A stretch of 64,000 bases of DNA from the NCBI RefSeq assembly GCF_008386565.1, contig NZ_VUKA01000003.1, forward strand, positions 248,001 to 312,000, read 5' to 3'. The number at the start of each line of letters is the position of its first letter. Position 1 is the stretch's first letter. Made by a program: the position numbers and the translations under genes. Origin of the DNA: Teichococcus oryzae. GTDB lineage: Bacteria; Pseudomonadota; Alphaproteobacteria; Acetobacterales; Acetobacteraceae. Under the pieces are notes generated by a model. That model had not been told where the DNA came from. It did no database searches and worked only from the letters and a program-made list of their open reading frames with translations. Below are positions 24,418 to 35,778 of this stretch, one piece after another.

Positions 24418-25215
24418 TCAGCCGGGCAGCGCGTCATCCCATCCCAACAGAACGCCGCCCGCCGCCTGCGGGCGCGGCGCAGCGCCTTTCCCCGGCCCGG
24501 CGAAGACCAGCCCGGCGCGCGGCGCGCCTTCCGCCGCCGTCCAGCGCCCGGTGAAGCGGGCCCGGTCAAGAAACGCCACCGCCGGGCCGCGGCGGGGATC
24601 GGCCACCACCCATTCGCCTCCGGCGGGATTGTCCGCGCGCAGGCCGAGCATGGCGGCATAGCCCGCCGCCTCGGTGGCGGGGTCATCGACCTGGATTTCG
24701 ACGCGCCGGAACTGCCGGGCGCCATTGCGGTGGCGCAGCAGGCCGGGCAGCCAGACAGCCTCCGGCGTCAGGTGCCGGCAGCCGAAATAGGACAATCCCG
24801 CCGGCGCCGGGTCCATGGCCCAGAGCAGGGTGTCGAAGCGCGCCTCAGTGCTGCCGCCATCCTCCAGCACCACGGGACGGCCGAAGGCCAGGGGCTCTGC
24901 CGCCGCGATCCCCGCCGCGCGCAGTTCCTGGGCGGCAGCCGCGGCATCCCCGAGGCGCAGGGCGATCCGCTCCAGCCCGCCGCCCTCGGCGATGCGGCGG
25001 CGGGTAGAGGCGTTGAAGGGCGTGTCTGCCACCACCCCCATCAGTTCCACATAGGCGTCGTCGAACATGATGGTATGGTTGGCGGTGCCCAGCCCCGCGC
25101 CATGCTCGCCGCGCGGCGAAACGGTGAAGCCAAGGCCGCGCCAGGCCGCCGCCGCCGCTTCCAGATCAGCCACCGCGATCACCACATGGTCCAGCCCCGC
25201 CAGGTGCTGCAGCAT
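24418..25215 (-). CDS. VOC/glyoxalase-like domain protein
   Basis: This 265-residue protein has two vicinal-oxygen-chelate modules. The first begins LAGLDHVVIAVADLEAAAAA and holds NHTIMFDDAYVELMGV. The second begins with FRRVEIQVDDPATEAAGYAA and ends in VVADPRRGPAVAFLDRA. This layout fits the Glyoxalase_3/glyoxalase-like domain group, whose reactions are mostly unknown. The start at the ATG 25215 follows GGGAGCGGG; longer readings run into the M3 peptidase promoter. It lies 42 bases upstream of the XRE gene and may be co-transcribed with it. Confidence 0.85.
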   Translation of the reverse strand: MLQHLAGLDHVVIAVADLEAAAAAWRGLGFTVSPRGEHGAGLGTANHTIMFDDAYVELMGVVADTPFNASTRRRIAEGGGLERIALRLGDAAAAAQELRAAGIAAAEPLAFGRPVVLEDGGSTEARFDTLLWAMDPAPAGLSYFGCRHLTPEAVWLPGLLRHRNGARQFRRVEIQVDDPATEAAGYAAMLGLRADNPAGGEWVVADPRRGPAVAFLDRARFTGRWTAAEGAPRAGLVFAGPGKGAAPRPQAAGGVLLGWDDALPG

Positions 25216-25334
25216 CGATCCCGCTCCCTTTCCGCGCCGCGACGCGCCGGATGGCAGCGTCCAGGAACAGCGCGGGCCTGTAAAGCCGGGGGAATGGTTG
25301 ACCGGCGCGGCCCCTCCTGCGCCAAACTCCCCCC

Positions 25335-27359
25335 ATGACGCAGGACAACCCGTTGCTCGCGCCCTGGGACACACCCTTCGGCGCCCCGCCCTTCGACCGC
25401 ATCCGCCCCGAGCACATCCGCCCTGCCTTCGAGGCGGCGATGGAGGAGCATCTGACGGAAATCGCCGCCATTGGCACCGATCCGGCGCCGCCCGCCTTCG
25501 GCAACACGATCGAGGCGCTGGCGCGCAGCGGGCGGGCGCTGGCGCGGGTCGGCAACCTGTTCTCCAACCTCGTGGTCAGCCTGGGCGGGCCGGCGCTGGA
25601 GGCGCTGGACCGGGAATTGTCGCCCCGTCTGGCGCAGCACGGCATGCGCGTCGCGCTGGACCCGGACGTGTTCCGCCGCGTCGCCGACCTTTATGCGCGG
25701 CGCGACACGCTGAACCTGGAGCCCGACCAGGCGCGGCTGCTGGAGCGCACCCATCTGGGCTTCGTGCGCAGCGGCGCCGCCCTGGCGCCCGGGGCGCGGG
25801 CCCGCATGGCGGAGATTTCCGAAAGGCTCGCCACGCTGCACACCGCCTTCGGCCAGAACGTGCTGCATGACGAGAAAAACTGGCACATGGCGCTGGAGGA
25901 ACAGGACCTCGACGGCCTGCCGGACTTCCTGCGCGCCGGCATGGCGGAAGCGGCGGCGGAGCGCGGATTGCCGGGCCATGCCGTCACCCTGTCGCGCTCC
26001 CTGGTGGAGCCTTTCCTGGCCTATTCGGCGCGGCGGGACCTGCGCCAGCGGGCGCATGCCGCCTGGGTGGCGCGCGGCACCCATCCGGGACCGCATGACA
26101 ATCGCCGGCTGATCCCGGAGATCCTGGCGCTGCGGGCGGAGCGCGCCCGGCTGCTGGGCTACCGCAACTTCGCCGAGTTCCGCCTGGCCGACAGCATGGC
26201 GGGCAGCGTGGAAGAGGCCCAGGCCCTGCTGGCGGAGGTGTGGGAGCCGGCGAAGCGCCGCGCCGCGCGGGAACGCGACCGCCTGCTGGAGATGGCCCGC
26301 GCCGAGGGGCTGGAAGGCCCGCTGCGGCCCTGGGACTGGCGCTACTACGCGGAAAAGGTGCGGCTGGCGGACCACGCGCTGGACGAGGCCTCGCTGAAGC
26401 CCTTCTTTCCCTTCGAGCGCATCCAGCAGGCCGCCTTCGACACCGCTTCCCGCCTGTTCGGCCTGGACTTCGTGCCGCTGCCCGACCTGCCGCTCTATCA
26501 TCCCGACGTGCGCGCGTATGAGGTGCGGGACGCGGAAGGCCATGTCGGCCTGTTCCTGGCCGATCCATTCGCCCGGGGCGACAAGCGTTCCGGCGCCTGG
26601 ATGAGCAGCTATCGCGACCAGGAAAGCCTGGACGCGGCGGTTTCGCCGATCGTGGTGAACAACAACAACTTCGCCCGCGCCGAGCCGGCGCTGCTGTCCT
26701 TCGACGATGCGGAAACGCTGTTCCACGAATTCGGCCACGCGCTGCACGGCCTGCTCAGCCGCGTGCGCTACCTGCCGCAATCCGGCACCGCCGTGCGCCG
26801 GGACTTCGTGGAATTCCCCTCCCAGGTTTATGAGCACTGGCTGTCCTTGCCCGAGACACTGCGCGCCTATGCCCGCCACCACGAGACCGGCGAGCCACTG
26901 CCGGAGCCGCTGCTGCGGAAGCTGCTCGACACCCGGACTTTCAACCAGGGCTTCGCCACGGTGGAATACACCGCTTCGGCCATGATCGACTTGGCGCTGC
27001 ACAGCCTGGACGATCCCGCCGCGCTGGACATCGAGGCGTTCGAGGCGGATTTCCTCGGCCGCATCGGGATGCCTCCGGAGATCGGGCTGCGCCACCGCCC
27101 GCCGCATTTCCAGCACCTGTTCGCCGGCGGCGGCTATGCCGCCAGCTACTACGCCTATCTCTGGTCGGAAGTTCTGGACGCGGATGGCTTTGACGGCTTC
27201 ACCGAGGCCGGCGACCCGTTCGACCCGGCCATGGCGGCGCGGCTGCGCCACCTGCTGAGCGCCGGGGACACCGAGGACCCGATGCGGCTCTACACCGCCT
27301 TCCGCGGCCGCATGCCCGACACGGCGGCATTGCTGCGGATGCGCGGACTAGTCGGCTGA
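25335..27359 (+). CDS. M3-family zinc metallopeptidase (Dcp/oligopeptidase A type)
   Basis: This 674-residue cytosolic peptidase degrades short peptides. The zinc site FHEFGHALHGLL has its HEFGH at about 464-468. It is flanked by SPIVVNNNNFARAEPALLSFDDAETL and followed by VEFPSQVYEHWL and ETGEPLPEPLLRKLL, the standard Dcp/PrlC pattern. The N-terminus (LLAPWDTPFGAPPFDRIRPEHI) is also typical, and no signal peptide is present. The length agrees with Dcp (about 680). It is divergent from the VOC gene and followed six bases after its stop by a hairpin. Confidence 0.94.
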   Translation: MTQDNPLLAPWDTPFGAPPFDRIRPEHIRPAFEAAMEEHLTEIAAIGTDPAPPAFGNTIEALARSGRALARVGNLFSNLVVSLGGPALEALDRELSPRLAQHGMRVALDPDVFRRVADLYARRDTLNLEPDQARLLERTHLGFVRSGAALAPGARARMAEISERLATLHTAFGQNVLHDEKNWHMALEEQDLDGLPDFLRAGMAEAAAERGLPGHAVTLSRSLVEPFLAYSARRDLRQRAHAAWVARGTHPGPHDNRRLIPEILALRAERARLLGYRNFAEFRLADSMAGSVEEAQALLAEVWEPAKRRAARERDRLLEMARAEGLEGPLRPWDWRYYAEKVRLADHALDEASLKPFFPFERIQQAAFDTASRLFGLDFVPLPDLPLYHPDVRAYEVRDAEGHVGLFLADPFARGDKRSGAWMSSYRDQESLDAAVSPIVVNNNNFARAEPALLSFDDAETLFHEFGHALHGLLSRVRYLPQSGTAVRRDFVEFPSQVYEHWLSLPETLRAYARHHETGEPLPEPLLRKLLDTRTFNQGFATVEYTASAMIDLALHSLDDPAALDIEAFEADFLGRIGMPPEIGLRHRPPHFQHLFAGGGYAASYYAYLWSEVLDADGFDGFTEAGDPFDPAMAARLRHLLSAGDTEDPMRLYTAFRGRMPDTAALLRMRGLVG

Positions 27360-27365
27360 AGCGTC

Positions 27366-27390
27366 GCCGGGATGCGAGCGCCATCCCGGC
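27366..27390 (+). terminator. hairpin after the M3 peptidase
   Basis: GCCGGGATG pairs perfectly with CATCCCGGC across a 7-base loop, starting six bases after the peptidase stop. No T-run follows, so its strength as an intrinsic terminator is uncertain. Confidence 0.5.
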
Positions 27391-27558
27391 GGCGGGGCCG
27401 CCAGCACGGCGATGCGGCCCATGCCGGCATGGATGGAAGGCCTTCGCCCTCCCCCGGCTTCCCTGGCGCCCGCCGCACCCTGCCCTTCCTCTTCGGGCGG
27501 GGTGCAACTTCCTCCGCCGGCCGGCGTCAGCCCCGATGTGAAGGGGAGGCGCGGCGCC

Positions 27559-29880
27559 ATGGCAAAAGACCGAACGGTTCATTACGACGGTCCCGCCGGG
27601 GGCTGGGGCTCCCTGCGCGGCATCGCCACGGTGTTCGGGAAGGAATGGGCCACCCCGCTGGCGACGGAAACCCTGGCGCGGCAGAACAAGCCGGGCGGCT
27701 TCATGTGCGTGTCCTGTTCCTGGGCCAAGCCCGCGGCGCACCACCCCTTCGAGTTCTGCGAGAACGGGGCCAAGGCGACGCTGTGGGAACTGACGAGCCA
27801 CCGCTGCACGCCGGACTTCTTTGCCCGGCATTCCCTGACTGAGCTGCGCCGCTGGCGGGATCACGACCTGGAGCACCAGGGCCGGCTGACCCACCCGATG
27901 CGCTATGATCCCGCCACCGACCGCTACGTGCCCTGCGGCTGGGATGAAGCCTTCAGCGCCATCGGCCGCGAGCTGCGGGCGATCGATCCGAAATCTTCCG
28001 TGTTCTACACCTCCGGGCGCGCCAGCCTGGAGACCGCCTATCTTTACCAGCTGTTCGCGCGCCTCTACGGGCACAACAACCTGCCCGACAGCTCCAACAT
28101 GTGCCACGAAACCACCTCCGTGGCGCTCAAGAAGGTGATCGGCGCTAGCGTCGGGACGGTGGTGTTCGACGATCTGTCCAATTGCGACGCCATGTTCTTC
28201 TTTGGGCAGAACACCGGCTCCAACAGCCCGCGCTTCCTGCACCCCTTGCAGGAGGCCGCCAAGCGCGGCGTCAAGATCGTCACCTTCAATCCCGTGCGGG
28301 AAAGGGGGCTGGAAAGCTTCACCAATCCGCAAAACCCGGTCGAGATGCTCACCGGCCGGGAAACCGCCATCAGCAGCCAGTACCACCAGCTTCGTCCCGC
28401 CGGCGACATCGCCGCCGTGCTGGGCATCTGCAAGCATGTGTTCGCCGCCGACGATGCCGCGAAGCAGAAGGGGCGGCGCGTCCTCGACGTGGATTTCATC
28501 GCCCAGCACACCCGGGGCCTCGATGCCTTCGAGAAGATGGTGCGCGCGACGCCGTGGGAAACGATCGAGCGGGAATCCGGCCTCAGCCGCAAGGTCATCG
28601 AGGCGGCGGCGCAGGTTTATGTCGAGGCCGATCGCGTCACCGCCTTTTACGGCATGGGGCTGACGCAGCACCGGCATGGCTTCGAGAATGTCGCCATGCT
28701 GGTGAACATGCTGTTGCTGAAGGGCAATATCGGCCGGGAGGGCACCGGCATCTCCCCCGTCCGCGGCCATTCCAACGTGCAGGGGCAGCGCACCGTCGGC
28801 ATCGCCGAGAAGCCGGAGCTCGTGCCGCTCGACAAGCTCGCTCAGCAGTTCAACTTCGAGCCGCCGCGCGACAAGGGCATGAACACCGTGGAAGTCTGCG
28901 AAGGGATCCTCGCCGGGCGGGTGAAGGCCTTTATCGGCCTGGGCGGCAATTTCGTGCGCGCCATTCCCGATCATGGCCGCATGGAGAAAGCCTGGAGCGG
29001 CATGCGCCTGACGGTGCAGGTGGCGACTAAGCTGAACCGCAGCCATCTGGTGCATGGCGAGGTCGCCTATCTGCTACCCTGCCTCGGCCGCACCGAGGAA
29101 GACATGCAGGCCAGCGGCCCGCAGGCCGTCAGCATGGAGGACACCTTCAGCAACATCCTCGGCTCGAAAGGGCGCCGCAAGCCAGCCAGCGAGCATCTGC
29201 GCTCGGAAGTGGCCATCGTGGCGGGCATGGCCAAGGCCACGCTGCCCATGAACAACAAGGTCACCTGGGACAGGTGGGTGGCCGATTACGCGCTGATCCG
29301 CGACCTGATCGCCGAAACCTATCCGGAGGAATTCCACAACTTCAACGCGCGGATGTGGACGCCGGGCGGCTTCTACCGCGGCAATTCCGCGCGGGAGCGG
29401 ATCTGGAAGACCCAGTCCGGCAAGGCTGATTTCACCGTGCCCAAGACCCTGTCCGCCGCCGGCTTCGAGGACGCGCCGGGGCGCTACCGGCTGATCACCC
29501 TGCGCAGCAACGACCAGTTCAACACCACCATCTATGGCTACAGCGACCGGCTGCGCGGCATCGAGGGCAGGCGCGACGTGCTGCTCATCAATCCGGGCGA
29601 GATGCGGCGGAACGGGCTGCGGGAAGGCCAGGTCGTTTCCCTGGTCAGCGACGCGCAGGACGGCATCGAGCGCGAGGTGACCGGCCTGACCGTGACGCCC
29701 TTCGCGCTGCCCGATGGCTGCCTCGGGGCCTATTATCCGGAGATGAACCCGCTCATCGCCGTGGCGCACCATGACGAGCAATCCGGGACGCCGGCGGCCA
29801 AATCGGTGCCGGTGCGCATCCGCCCCGGAGGCAAGGCAGCGGGCGGAAAGCCGGGGGAGTCGGCGGGCGCGCCAGCCTGA
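27559..29880 (+). CDS. FdhF/YdeP-family molybdopterin oxidoreductase
   Basis: This 773-residue molybdoenzyme belongs to the YdeP branch, which is related to formate dehydrogenase H. The start at ATG 27559 follows GGGGAGG at good spacing; the longer reading has a Pro/Ala-rich leader with no support. Typical YdeP features are GGFMCVSCSWAKPAAHHPFEF, FYTSGRASLETAYLYQL, NNLPDSSNMCHETTSVALKK, and the C-terminal cofactor domain LITLRSNDQFNTTIYGYSDR. Only part of the Cys cluster ligands of true formate dehydrogenases is present. E. coli YdeP is linked to acid resistance; its reaction is unknown. No fdhD or mobA gene is adjacent. Confidence 0.9.
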   Translation: MAKDRTVHYDGPAGGWGSLRGIATVFGKEWATPLATETLARQNKPGGFMCVSCSWAKPAAHHPFEFCENGAKATLWELTSHRCTPDFFARHSLTELRRWRDHDLEHQGRLTHPMRYDPATDRYVPCGWDEAFSAIGRELRAIDPKSSVFYTSGRASLETAYLYQLFARLYGHNNLPDSSNMCHETTSVALKKVIGASVGTVVFDDLSNCDAMFFFGQNTGSNSPRFLHPLQEAAKRGVKIVTFNPVRERGLESFTNPQNPVEMLTGRETAISSQYHQLRPAGDIAAVLGICKHVFAADDAAKQKGRRVLDVDFIAQHTRGLDAFEKMVRATPWETIERESGLSRKVIEAAAQVYVEADRVTAFYGMGLTQHRHGFENVAMLVNMLLLKGNIGREGTGISPVRGHSNVQGQRTVGIAEKPELVPLDKLAQQFNFEPPRDKGMNTVEVCEGILAGRVKAFIGLGGNFVRAIPDHGRMEKAWSGMRLTVQVATKLNRSHLVHGEVAYLLPCLGRTEEDMQASGPQAVSMEDTFSNILGSKGRRKPASEHLRSEVAIVAGMAKATLPMNNKVTWDRWVADYALIRDLIAETYPEEFHNFNARMWTPGGFYRGNSARERIWKTQSGKADFTVPKTLSAAGFEDAPGRYRLITLRSNDQFNTTIYGYSDRLRGIEGRRDVLLINPGEMRRNGLREGQVVSLVSDAQDGIEREVTGLTVTPFALPDGCLGAYYPEMNPLIAVAHHDEQSGTPAAKSVPVRIRPGGKAAGGKPGESAGAPA

Positions 29881-30042
29881 TGCCACGCCCTCCCGGGTGC
29901 CTTCCCGGCGGCGGCCGTTGATGCGCAACCGCGGTAAATCCTTCACAGCCCCCTTGGAAGCGCCGACAGGGAACCGTTAGGGTGGCGGTAATGGCAGCCA
30001 ATCCGGAATCGGAAGCGCCACATCCGTGGGAGGATCACAGCC

Positions 30043-31398
30043 ATGCTGCGTCGCACTCTGGCCAAGGGCGCTGCCGCCCTCACCACCGCCATGGCCCTGC
30101 GGGGCCGGCAGGCCGCGGCCCAGCAGGGGCCTGCCGAGATCCAGTTCTGGCACGGCCTCGCCCAGCCGCTGGGCGGCATGCTTGAGCAGATCGCCGCGGA
30201 TTTCAACGCCAGCCAGTCGCGGTTCCGCGTCAATGCGAGCTATCGCGGCGGCTATGCGGAAACCATGGTCGCCGCCATCGCCGCCTTCCGTGCCAACAAC
30301 GCGCCGCATGTGGTGCAGATGTTCGAGGTCGGCACGGCAACCATGATGGCCGCGTCCCGCGCCACCAAGCCGGTCTGGGAATTGCTGCAGCAGACCGGCG
30401 TCAGAATCGATTTCGAGGACGTGCTGGCGGGCGTGCGCGGCTATTACAGCCTGCCGGACGGGCGCATGGCCTCGATGCCGTTCAACAGCTCGACCTCCGT
30501 CGCCTTCTACAACAAGGACATGTTCCGCAAGGCCGGGCTCGACCCGGAGGTGTTCCCGACCACCTGGCCCGCCGTGGCCGAGGCGGCCCGCAAGCTCAAG
30601 GCCGCCGGCATCGCGAATCCGATGACGACGTCCTGGCCCACCTGGCTGATGGTGGAACAGTTCAGCGCCATCCACGACATCCCGCTGGCCACCAAGGGGA
30701 ACGGCTTCGGCGGACTGGATGCCGAGCTCGCCATCAACAACCCGGTGATGGCGCGGCACATGCAGAACCTGATCGACTGGCACAAGGAAGGCCTGTTCCG
30801 CTATGGCGGGCGCGACAACGCCGCCGACGGTCTCCTGCCGGCGGGGGAAGTCGCCATGACCTTCGCCTCCTCCGGCACCCGCGCCCGCATCCTCCGCGAA
30901 GCGCGCTTCGACTGGGGCACGGCGATGCTGCCCTATTACGACGACGTGCCGAAGGCGCCGCTGAACTCCATCATCGGCGGCGCGTCGCTGTGGGCGATGA
31001 ACAAGGGGCCTTCCGGCGGCCGCAGCGAGGCCGAGTGGCAGGCGGTGGCGGAATTCTTCGCCTGGCTGGCCAAGCCTGATGTCGCTGCCAAGTGGCACAC
31101 CGACACCGGCTACCTGCCCCTGACCCGCTCGGGCTATGAGCGGGTCAAGGCCACCGGCTTCTACAAGGAGAATGTCGGCGCCGACATCCCCATCGAGCAG
31201 ATGCTGCGCGGCGGCGGCACCCTGACGGAGAATTCCCGCGGCATCCGGCTGGGCGGCTTCGTCGAAATCCGCAACATCATCCAGGAGGAGATGGAGCGCG
31301 CCTTCCAGGGTCAGCAGGATGCGAAAACCCTGCTGGAGAACGCGACGCGCCGCGGCAATGTGGTGCTGCGCAATTTCGAGCGCGCCAATCGCGGCTGA
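30043..31398 (+). CDS. ugpB: glycerol-3-phosphate-type ABC binding protein (UgpB-like)
   Basis: This is a periplasmic binding protein of 451 residues. The signal peptide is MLRRTLAKGAAALTTAMALR with a cut near QAAAQ. The mature part opens with AEIQFWHGLAQPLGGMLEQIAADFN and shows FNSSTSVAFYNKDMFRKAGL, FGGLDAELAINNPVM and SLWAMNKGPSGGRSEAEWQA, closely following UgpB. Known UgpB proteins bind sn-glycerol-3-phosphate or glycerophosphodiesters. GGGAGGA lies nine bases before the ATG. It is the first of four genes, ugpB-A-E-C. Confidence 0.9.
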   Translation: MLRRTLAKGAAALTTAMALRGRQAAAQQGPAEIQFWHGLAQPLGGMLEQIAADFNASQSRFRVNASYRGGYAETMVAAIAAFRANNAPHVVQMFEVGTATMMAASRATKPVWELLQQTGVRIDFEDVLAGVRGYYSLPDGRMASMPFNSSTSVAFYNKDMFRKAGLDPEVFPTTWPAVAEAARKLKAAGIANPMTTSWPTWLMVEQFSAIHDIPLATKGNGFGGLDAELAINNPVMARHMQNLIDWHKEGLFRYGGRDNAADGLLPAGEVAMTFASSGTRARILREARFDWGTAMLPYYDDVPKAPLNSIIGGASLWAMNKGPSGGRSEAEWQAVAEFFAWLAKPDVAAKWHTDTGYLPLTRSGYERVKATGFYKENVGADIPIEQMLRGGGTLTENSRGIRLGGFVEIRNIIQEEMERAFQGQQDAKTLLENATRRGNVVLRNFERANRG

Positions 31399-31434
31399 AC
31401 TCCGCCGACCGACAAACCCCTCCCAGGCAAGGGC

Positions 31435-32316
31435 ATGCGCAAGAACGTCATCTTCCGGGGCAAGCTGCTGCCCTTGCTGCTGCTGTCGCCGCAGCTCGCC
31501 ATCACCATCGTGTTCTTCTTCTGGCCGGCGGGCCAGGCGATCTGGTCCTCCCTGCTGCGCGAGGACGCCTTCGGGCTGAGCCGCCAGTTCGTGGGGCTGG
31601 AGAACTTCGCCGAGGTGCTGGCCGATCCGACATGGCGCGGGGCGGCCGGCAACACCGCGATCTTCGCCTTCTCGGTCGCCATCCTCGCCATCTCGGCGGC
31701 CTTGCTGCTGGCGGTGCAGGCGGACAAGTCGATCAGGGGCAGCGGCGCCTACAAGACCTTGCTGATCTGGCCCTACGCGGTGGCGCCGGCGATCGCCGCC
31801 GTGCTGTGGCTGTTCCTGTTCCACCCACAGATCGGGCTGATCGGCCGCGCGCTGAACGCGGCGCAGATCGCCTGGGATTACCGCCTCAATGGCGGCCAGG
31901 CGATGCTGCTGGTGATCATCGCCAGCGCCTGGAAGCAGGTGTCCTACAACTTCATCTTCTTTCTGGCGGGTCTGCAATCCATCCCGCGTTCCGTGCTGGA
32001 AGCCGCCGCCATCGACGGCGCGCGGCCAATGCGCCGCTTCTGGACCGTGGTGTTCCCGCTGCTGTCGCCCACCACCTTCTTCCTGCTGACCGTCAACCTG
32101 GTCTACGCCTTCTTCGACACTTTCGGCGTGATTCATGCCCTGACCCAGGGCGGCCCCGCCAAGGCAACGGAAACCCTGATCTACAAGGTTTATGTGGATG
32201 GGGTGGAGAACCTCAATCTAGGGGCCTCGGCGGCGCAAAGCGTCATCCTGATGGCCATCGTCATCGCCATGACCGCCGTGCAGTTCCGCTTCATCGAGCG
32301 CAAGGTGCATTACTGA
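31435..32316 (+). CDS. ugpA: ABC transporter permease (UgpA-like)
   Basis: This 293-residue inner-membrane permease has six predicted helices. The EAA loop is [26 protein letters not shown] near residues 186-210. The N-terminal segment [29 protein letters not shown] is typical of UgpA/MalF-type permeases. It lies 36 bases after ugpB, and its TGA overlaps the ugpE ATG (TGATG at 32314-32318). Confidence 0.92.
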   Translation: MRKNVIFRGKLLPLLLLSPQLAITIVFFFWPAGQAIWSSLLREDAFGLSRQFVGLENFAEVLADPTWRGAAGNTAIFAFSVAILAISAALLLAVQADKSIRGSGAYKTLLIWPYAVAPAIAAVLWLFLFHPQIGLIGRALNAAQIAWDYRLNGGQAMLLVIIASAWKQVSYNFIFFLAGLQSIPRSVLEAAAIDGARPMRRFWTVVFPLLSPTTFFLLTVNLVYAFFDTFGVIHALTQGGPAKATETLIYKVYVDGVENLNLGASAAQSVILMAIVIAMTAVQFRFIERKVHY

Positions 32317-33241
32317 TGAACCGCGTCCTGGCCGAACGCCCCCTGGAGGGCGCGGCGTCGGAAAACGACCCCGCGCTGCGCGCCAGCCGGGCGCGGCAGC
32401 GGCGCGGCCGCTGGCTGGCCCATGGCATCCTGCTGCTCGGCGTGCTGATCTTCGCCCTGCCGATCTGGATCACGCTGGTCGGCTCAAGCCACGACGTGAA
32501 CACCATCGGCCGGGGTGAGGTGCCGCTGTGGTTCGGCAGCCATGCCATCGACAACTACATCGCGGCCTGGGAGCGCGGCGGCTCGGCGGTCCGCAACACC
32601 CGCGCGGTTCCGGCGGGCACCATGCTGTGGAACTCGGCGGTGATGGCGACGCTGATCGCGGCCGGCAAGATCGCCATCTCCATCCTGTCCGCCTATGCGG
32701 TGGTGTTCTTCTCCTTTCCCGGCCGCATGGCGTTCTTCTGGATGATCTTCATCACCCTGATGCTGCCGGTGGAGGTCCGCATCATCCCGACCTTCCAGGT
32801 GGTGGTGGACCTGAACCTGACCGACAGCATGGCGGGCCTGGTCATCCCGGTGATCGCCAGCGCCACCGCGACGCTGCTATTCCGCCAGTTCTTCCTCACC
32901 ATCCCCGACGAATATGTGGAAGCCGCCAAGATCGACGGCGCCGGGCCGCTGCGCTTCTTCTGGGACGTGGTGCTGCCGCTGTCGCGCACCAACATCGCGG
33001 CGCTGTTCGTCATCCTGTTCATCTATGGCTGGAACCAGTATCTCTGGCCCCTGCTGATCATCACCGACACCTCGCTGGAAACGGTTGTTGTCGGCCTTTC
33101 CAAGATGATCGGCCGCGGCGATGCGCAGAACGAGTGGAACGCCATCATGGCCACGGCCATCCTCGCCCTGCTGCCGCCCGTGGCGGTTGTCATCCTGATG
33201 CAGCGCTGGTTCGTCAAGGGCCTGACCGAGACGGAGAAGTA

Positions 33242-33242
<1 letters not shown>
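32316..33242 (+). CDS. ugpE: ABC transporter permease (UgpE-like)
   Basis: This 308-residue second permease has an EAA loop at [25 protein letters not shown] and six helices. Compared with typical UgpE (about 280) it has an extra 25-residue hydrophilic N-terminus ([18 protein letters not shown]...). The start overlaps the ugpA stop. Its TAA overlaps the ugpC ATG (TAATG at 33240-33244), so translation of the three genes is coupled. Confidence 0.92.
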
Positions 33243-34294
<1,052 letters not shown>

Positions 34295-34303
34295 GCAGCC
34301 CGC

Positions 34304-34330
34304 GAGGCGCCCGACGCGGCCGGGCGCCTC
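34304..34330. terminator. bidirectional hairpin between ugpC and gabT
   Basis: GAGGCGCCCG pairs perfectly with CGGGCGCCTC around a 7-base loop, in the 43-base gap between two convergent genes. It starts ten bases after the ugpC stop and ends eight bases before the gabT stop. It lacks a T-run on either strand. Confidence 0.65.
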
Positions 34331-34337
34331 AGATCAG

Positions 34338-35624
34338 CTAGGCGGCGGCCAGGGCACCGTCCAGCAGGGCCAGGGCCTCGTCCAGCTGCGCGTCGGTGGT
34401 CACCAGCGGCGCCAGGAAGCGGATGACGTTGCGCTGGACGCCGCATTTGATGACCAGCAGGCCACGCTCCCGCGCCGCGTCGATCACCCGCTGCGCCAGC
34501 GCCGCGTCGGGCTCCCGGCTGGCGTGGTCGGCCACCATCTCGATGGCGCACATGAAGCCGGTGGCGCGCACCTCGCCGATGCAGGCATGGCGTGCCTGAA
34601 GGGTCAGCAATCCCTTCCGCAGCGCGTTGCCGAGGCTTTCGGCACGGGCCAGCAATCCGTCCTGCTCGAAGGCGTCCAGCACCGCCAGGGCGGCGGCGCA
34701 GGCCAGGGCATTGCCGCCATAGGTGCCCCCCAGGCCACCCGGCGCCGGCGCATCCATGATCTCGGCCCGGCCCACCACGGCGGAGAGCGGCAGGCCCCCC
34801 GCCAGGCTCTTGGCCACGGTGACCAGATCGGGGCGGATGCCGGCATGCTCGAAGCCGAACATGCGGCCGGTCCGCCCGAAGCCGGTCTGGATCTCGTCGG
34901 CGATCAGCACGATGCCGTGCCGCCGCGTGATCTCGCGCAGCGCGCGCAGGAAGTCGGGCGGCGCCGCCAGGAAGCCGCCATCGCCCTGCACCGGCTCGAT
35001 CAGGATGGCTGCGATGCGCTCCGGCGCCGCGACCGTGGCGAAGAAGCTGTCCAGCGCCTGCAGTGAATCCGCCGCGCTGATGCCGCGATAGGCATTGGGA
35101 AAGGGGATGTGGAACACCTCCCCCGCGAAGGGGCCGAAATTCTGCTTGTAGGGCTCGCTCATGCCGGTGAGCGTCGTGCCGAGCAGGGTGCGGCCATGGA
35201 AGCCGCCCTGGAAGGCGATGATGCCGCCGCGGCCGGTATGGGCGCGGGCGATCTTCACCGCGTTCTCCACCGCCTCGGCTCCTGAGGTGAGGAACAGCGC
35301 CTTGTACGCCTCGCCGCCGCCCACCAGCGCCGAAAGCCGCTCCGCCAGTTCCAGATAGGGCGGGTAGGCGGCGACCTGGAAGGCGGCGTGGCTGATCCGG
35401 CCGAGCTGCGCCTGCACCGCCGCCACCACGCGGGGATGGTTGTGGCCAAGGTTCAGCACGCCGATGCCGCCCACGAAATCCAGGTAGCGACGCCCCTCGA
35501 TGTCCCACACCTCGGCGCCCTGGGCGCGTTCCAGCACCAGCGGGTGCGCGGTGGCGATGCCGCGCGGAACATGCCGCTCCCGCAGGCGCAGGGCGCGTTC
35601 GGTCGGGTTCGGGGTGTCGAGCAT
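34338..35624 (-). CDS. gabT: 4-aminobutyrate aminotransferase-type enzyme (class III PLP)
   Basis: This 428-residue PLP enzyme matches GabT: RYLDFVGGIGVLNLGHNHPRVV, FLTSGAEAVENAVKIARAHT, IAFQGGFHGRTLLG, LIEPVQGDGGF and LIADEIQTGFGRTGRMF (with the PLP-binding Asp). The Schiff-base Lys is in TVAKSLAGGLPLSAVVG, near residue 271. It would move the amino group of GABA or a related omega-amino acid to 2-oxoglutarate. No gabD is adjacent. It faces the ugp operon and is divergent from an orphan Bug gene across a 464-base palindrome-rich gap. Confidence 0.92.
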   Translation of the reverse strand: MLDTPNPTERALRLRERHVPRGIATAHPLVLERAQGAEVWDIEGRRYLDFVGGIGVLNLGHNHPRVVAAVQAQLGRISHAAFQVAAYPPYLELAERLSALVGGGEAYKALFLTSGAEAVENAVKIARAHTGRGGIIAFQGGFHGRTLLGTTLTGMSEPYKQNFGPFAGEVFHIPFPNAYRGISAADSLQALDSFFATVAAPERIAAILIEPVQGDGGFLAAPPDFLRALREITRRHGIVLIADEIQTGFGRTGRMFGFEHAGIRPDLVTVAKSLAGGLPLSAVVGRAEIMDAPAPGGLGGTYGGNALACAAALAVLDAFEQDGLLARAESLGNALRKGLLTLQARHACIGEVRATGFMCAIEMVADHASREPDAALAQRVIDAARERGLLVIKCGVQRNVIRFLAPLVTTDAQLDEALALLDGALAAA

Positions 35625-35778
35625 GATGGAAGGCTTCCTTGTGCCGATCTGCGTGGGCGGTTGTCAGCGTCGCGGACAGAGGCCGCCTGTCCCCTGCCCG
35701 TTCTTCACGGTCTGGCTTCCCGACGCGGCGCCGGGCGGCGCCGCCGGGCCGCGCTGATCGCTGCGTCCCGGCCTTTCT

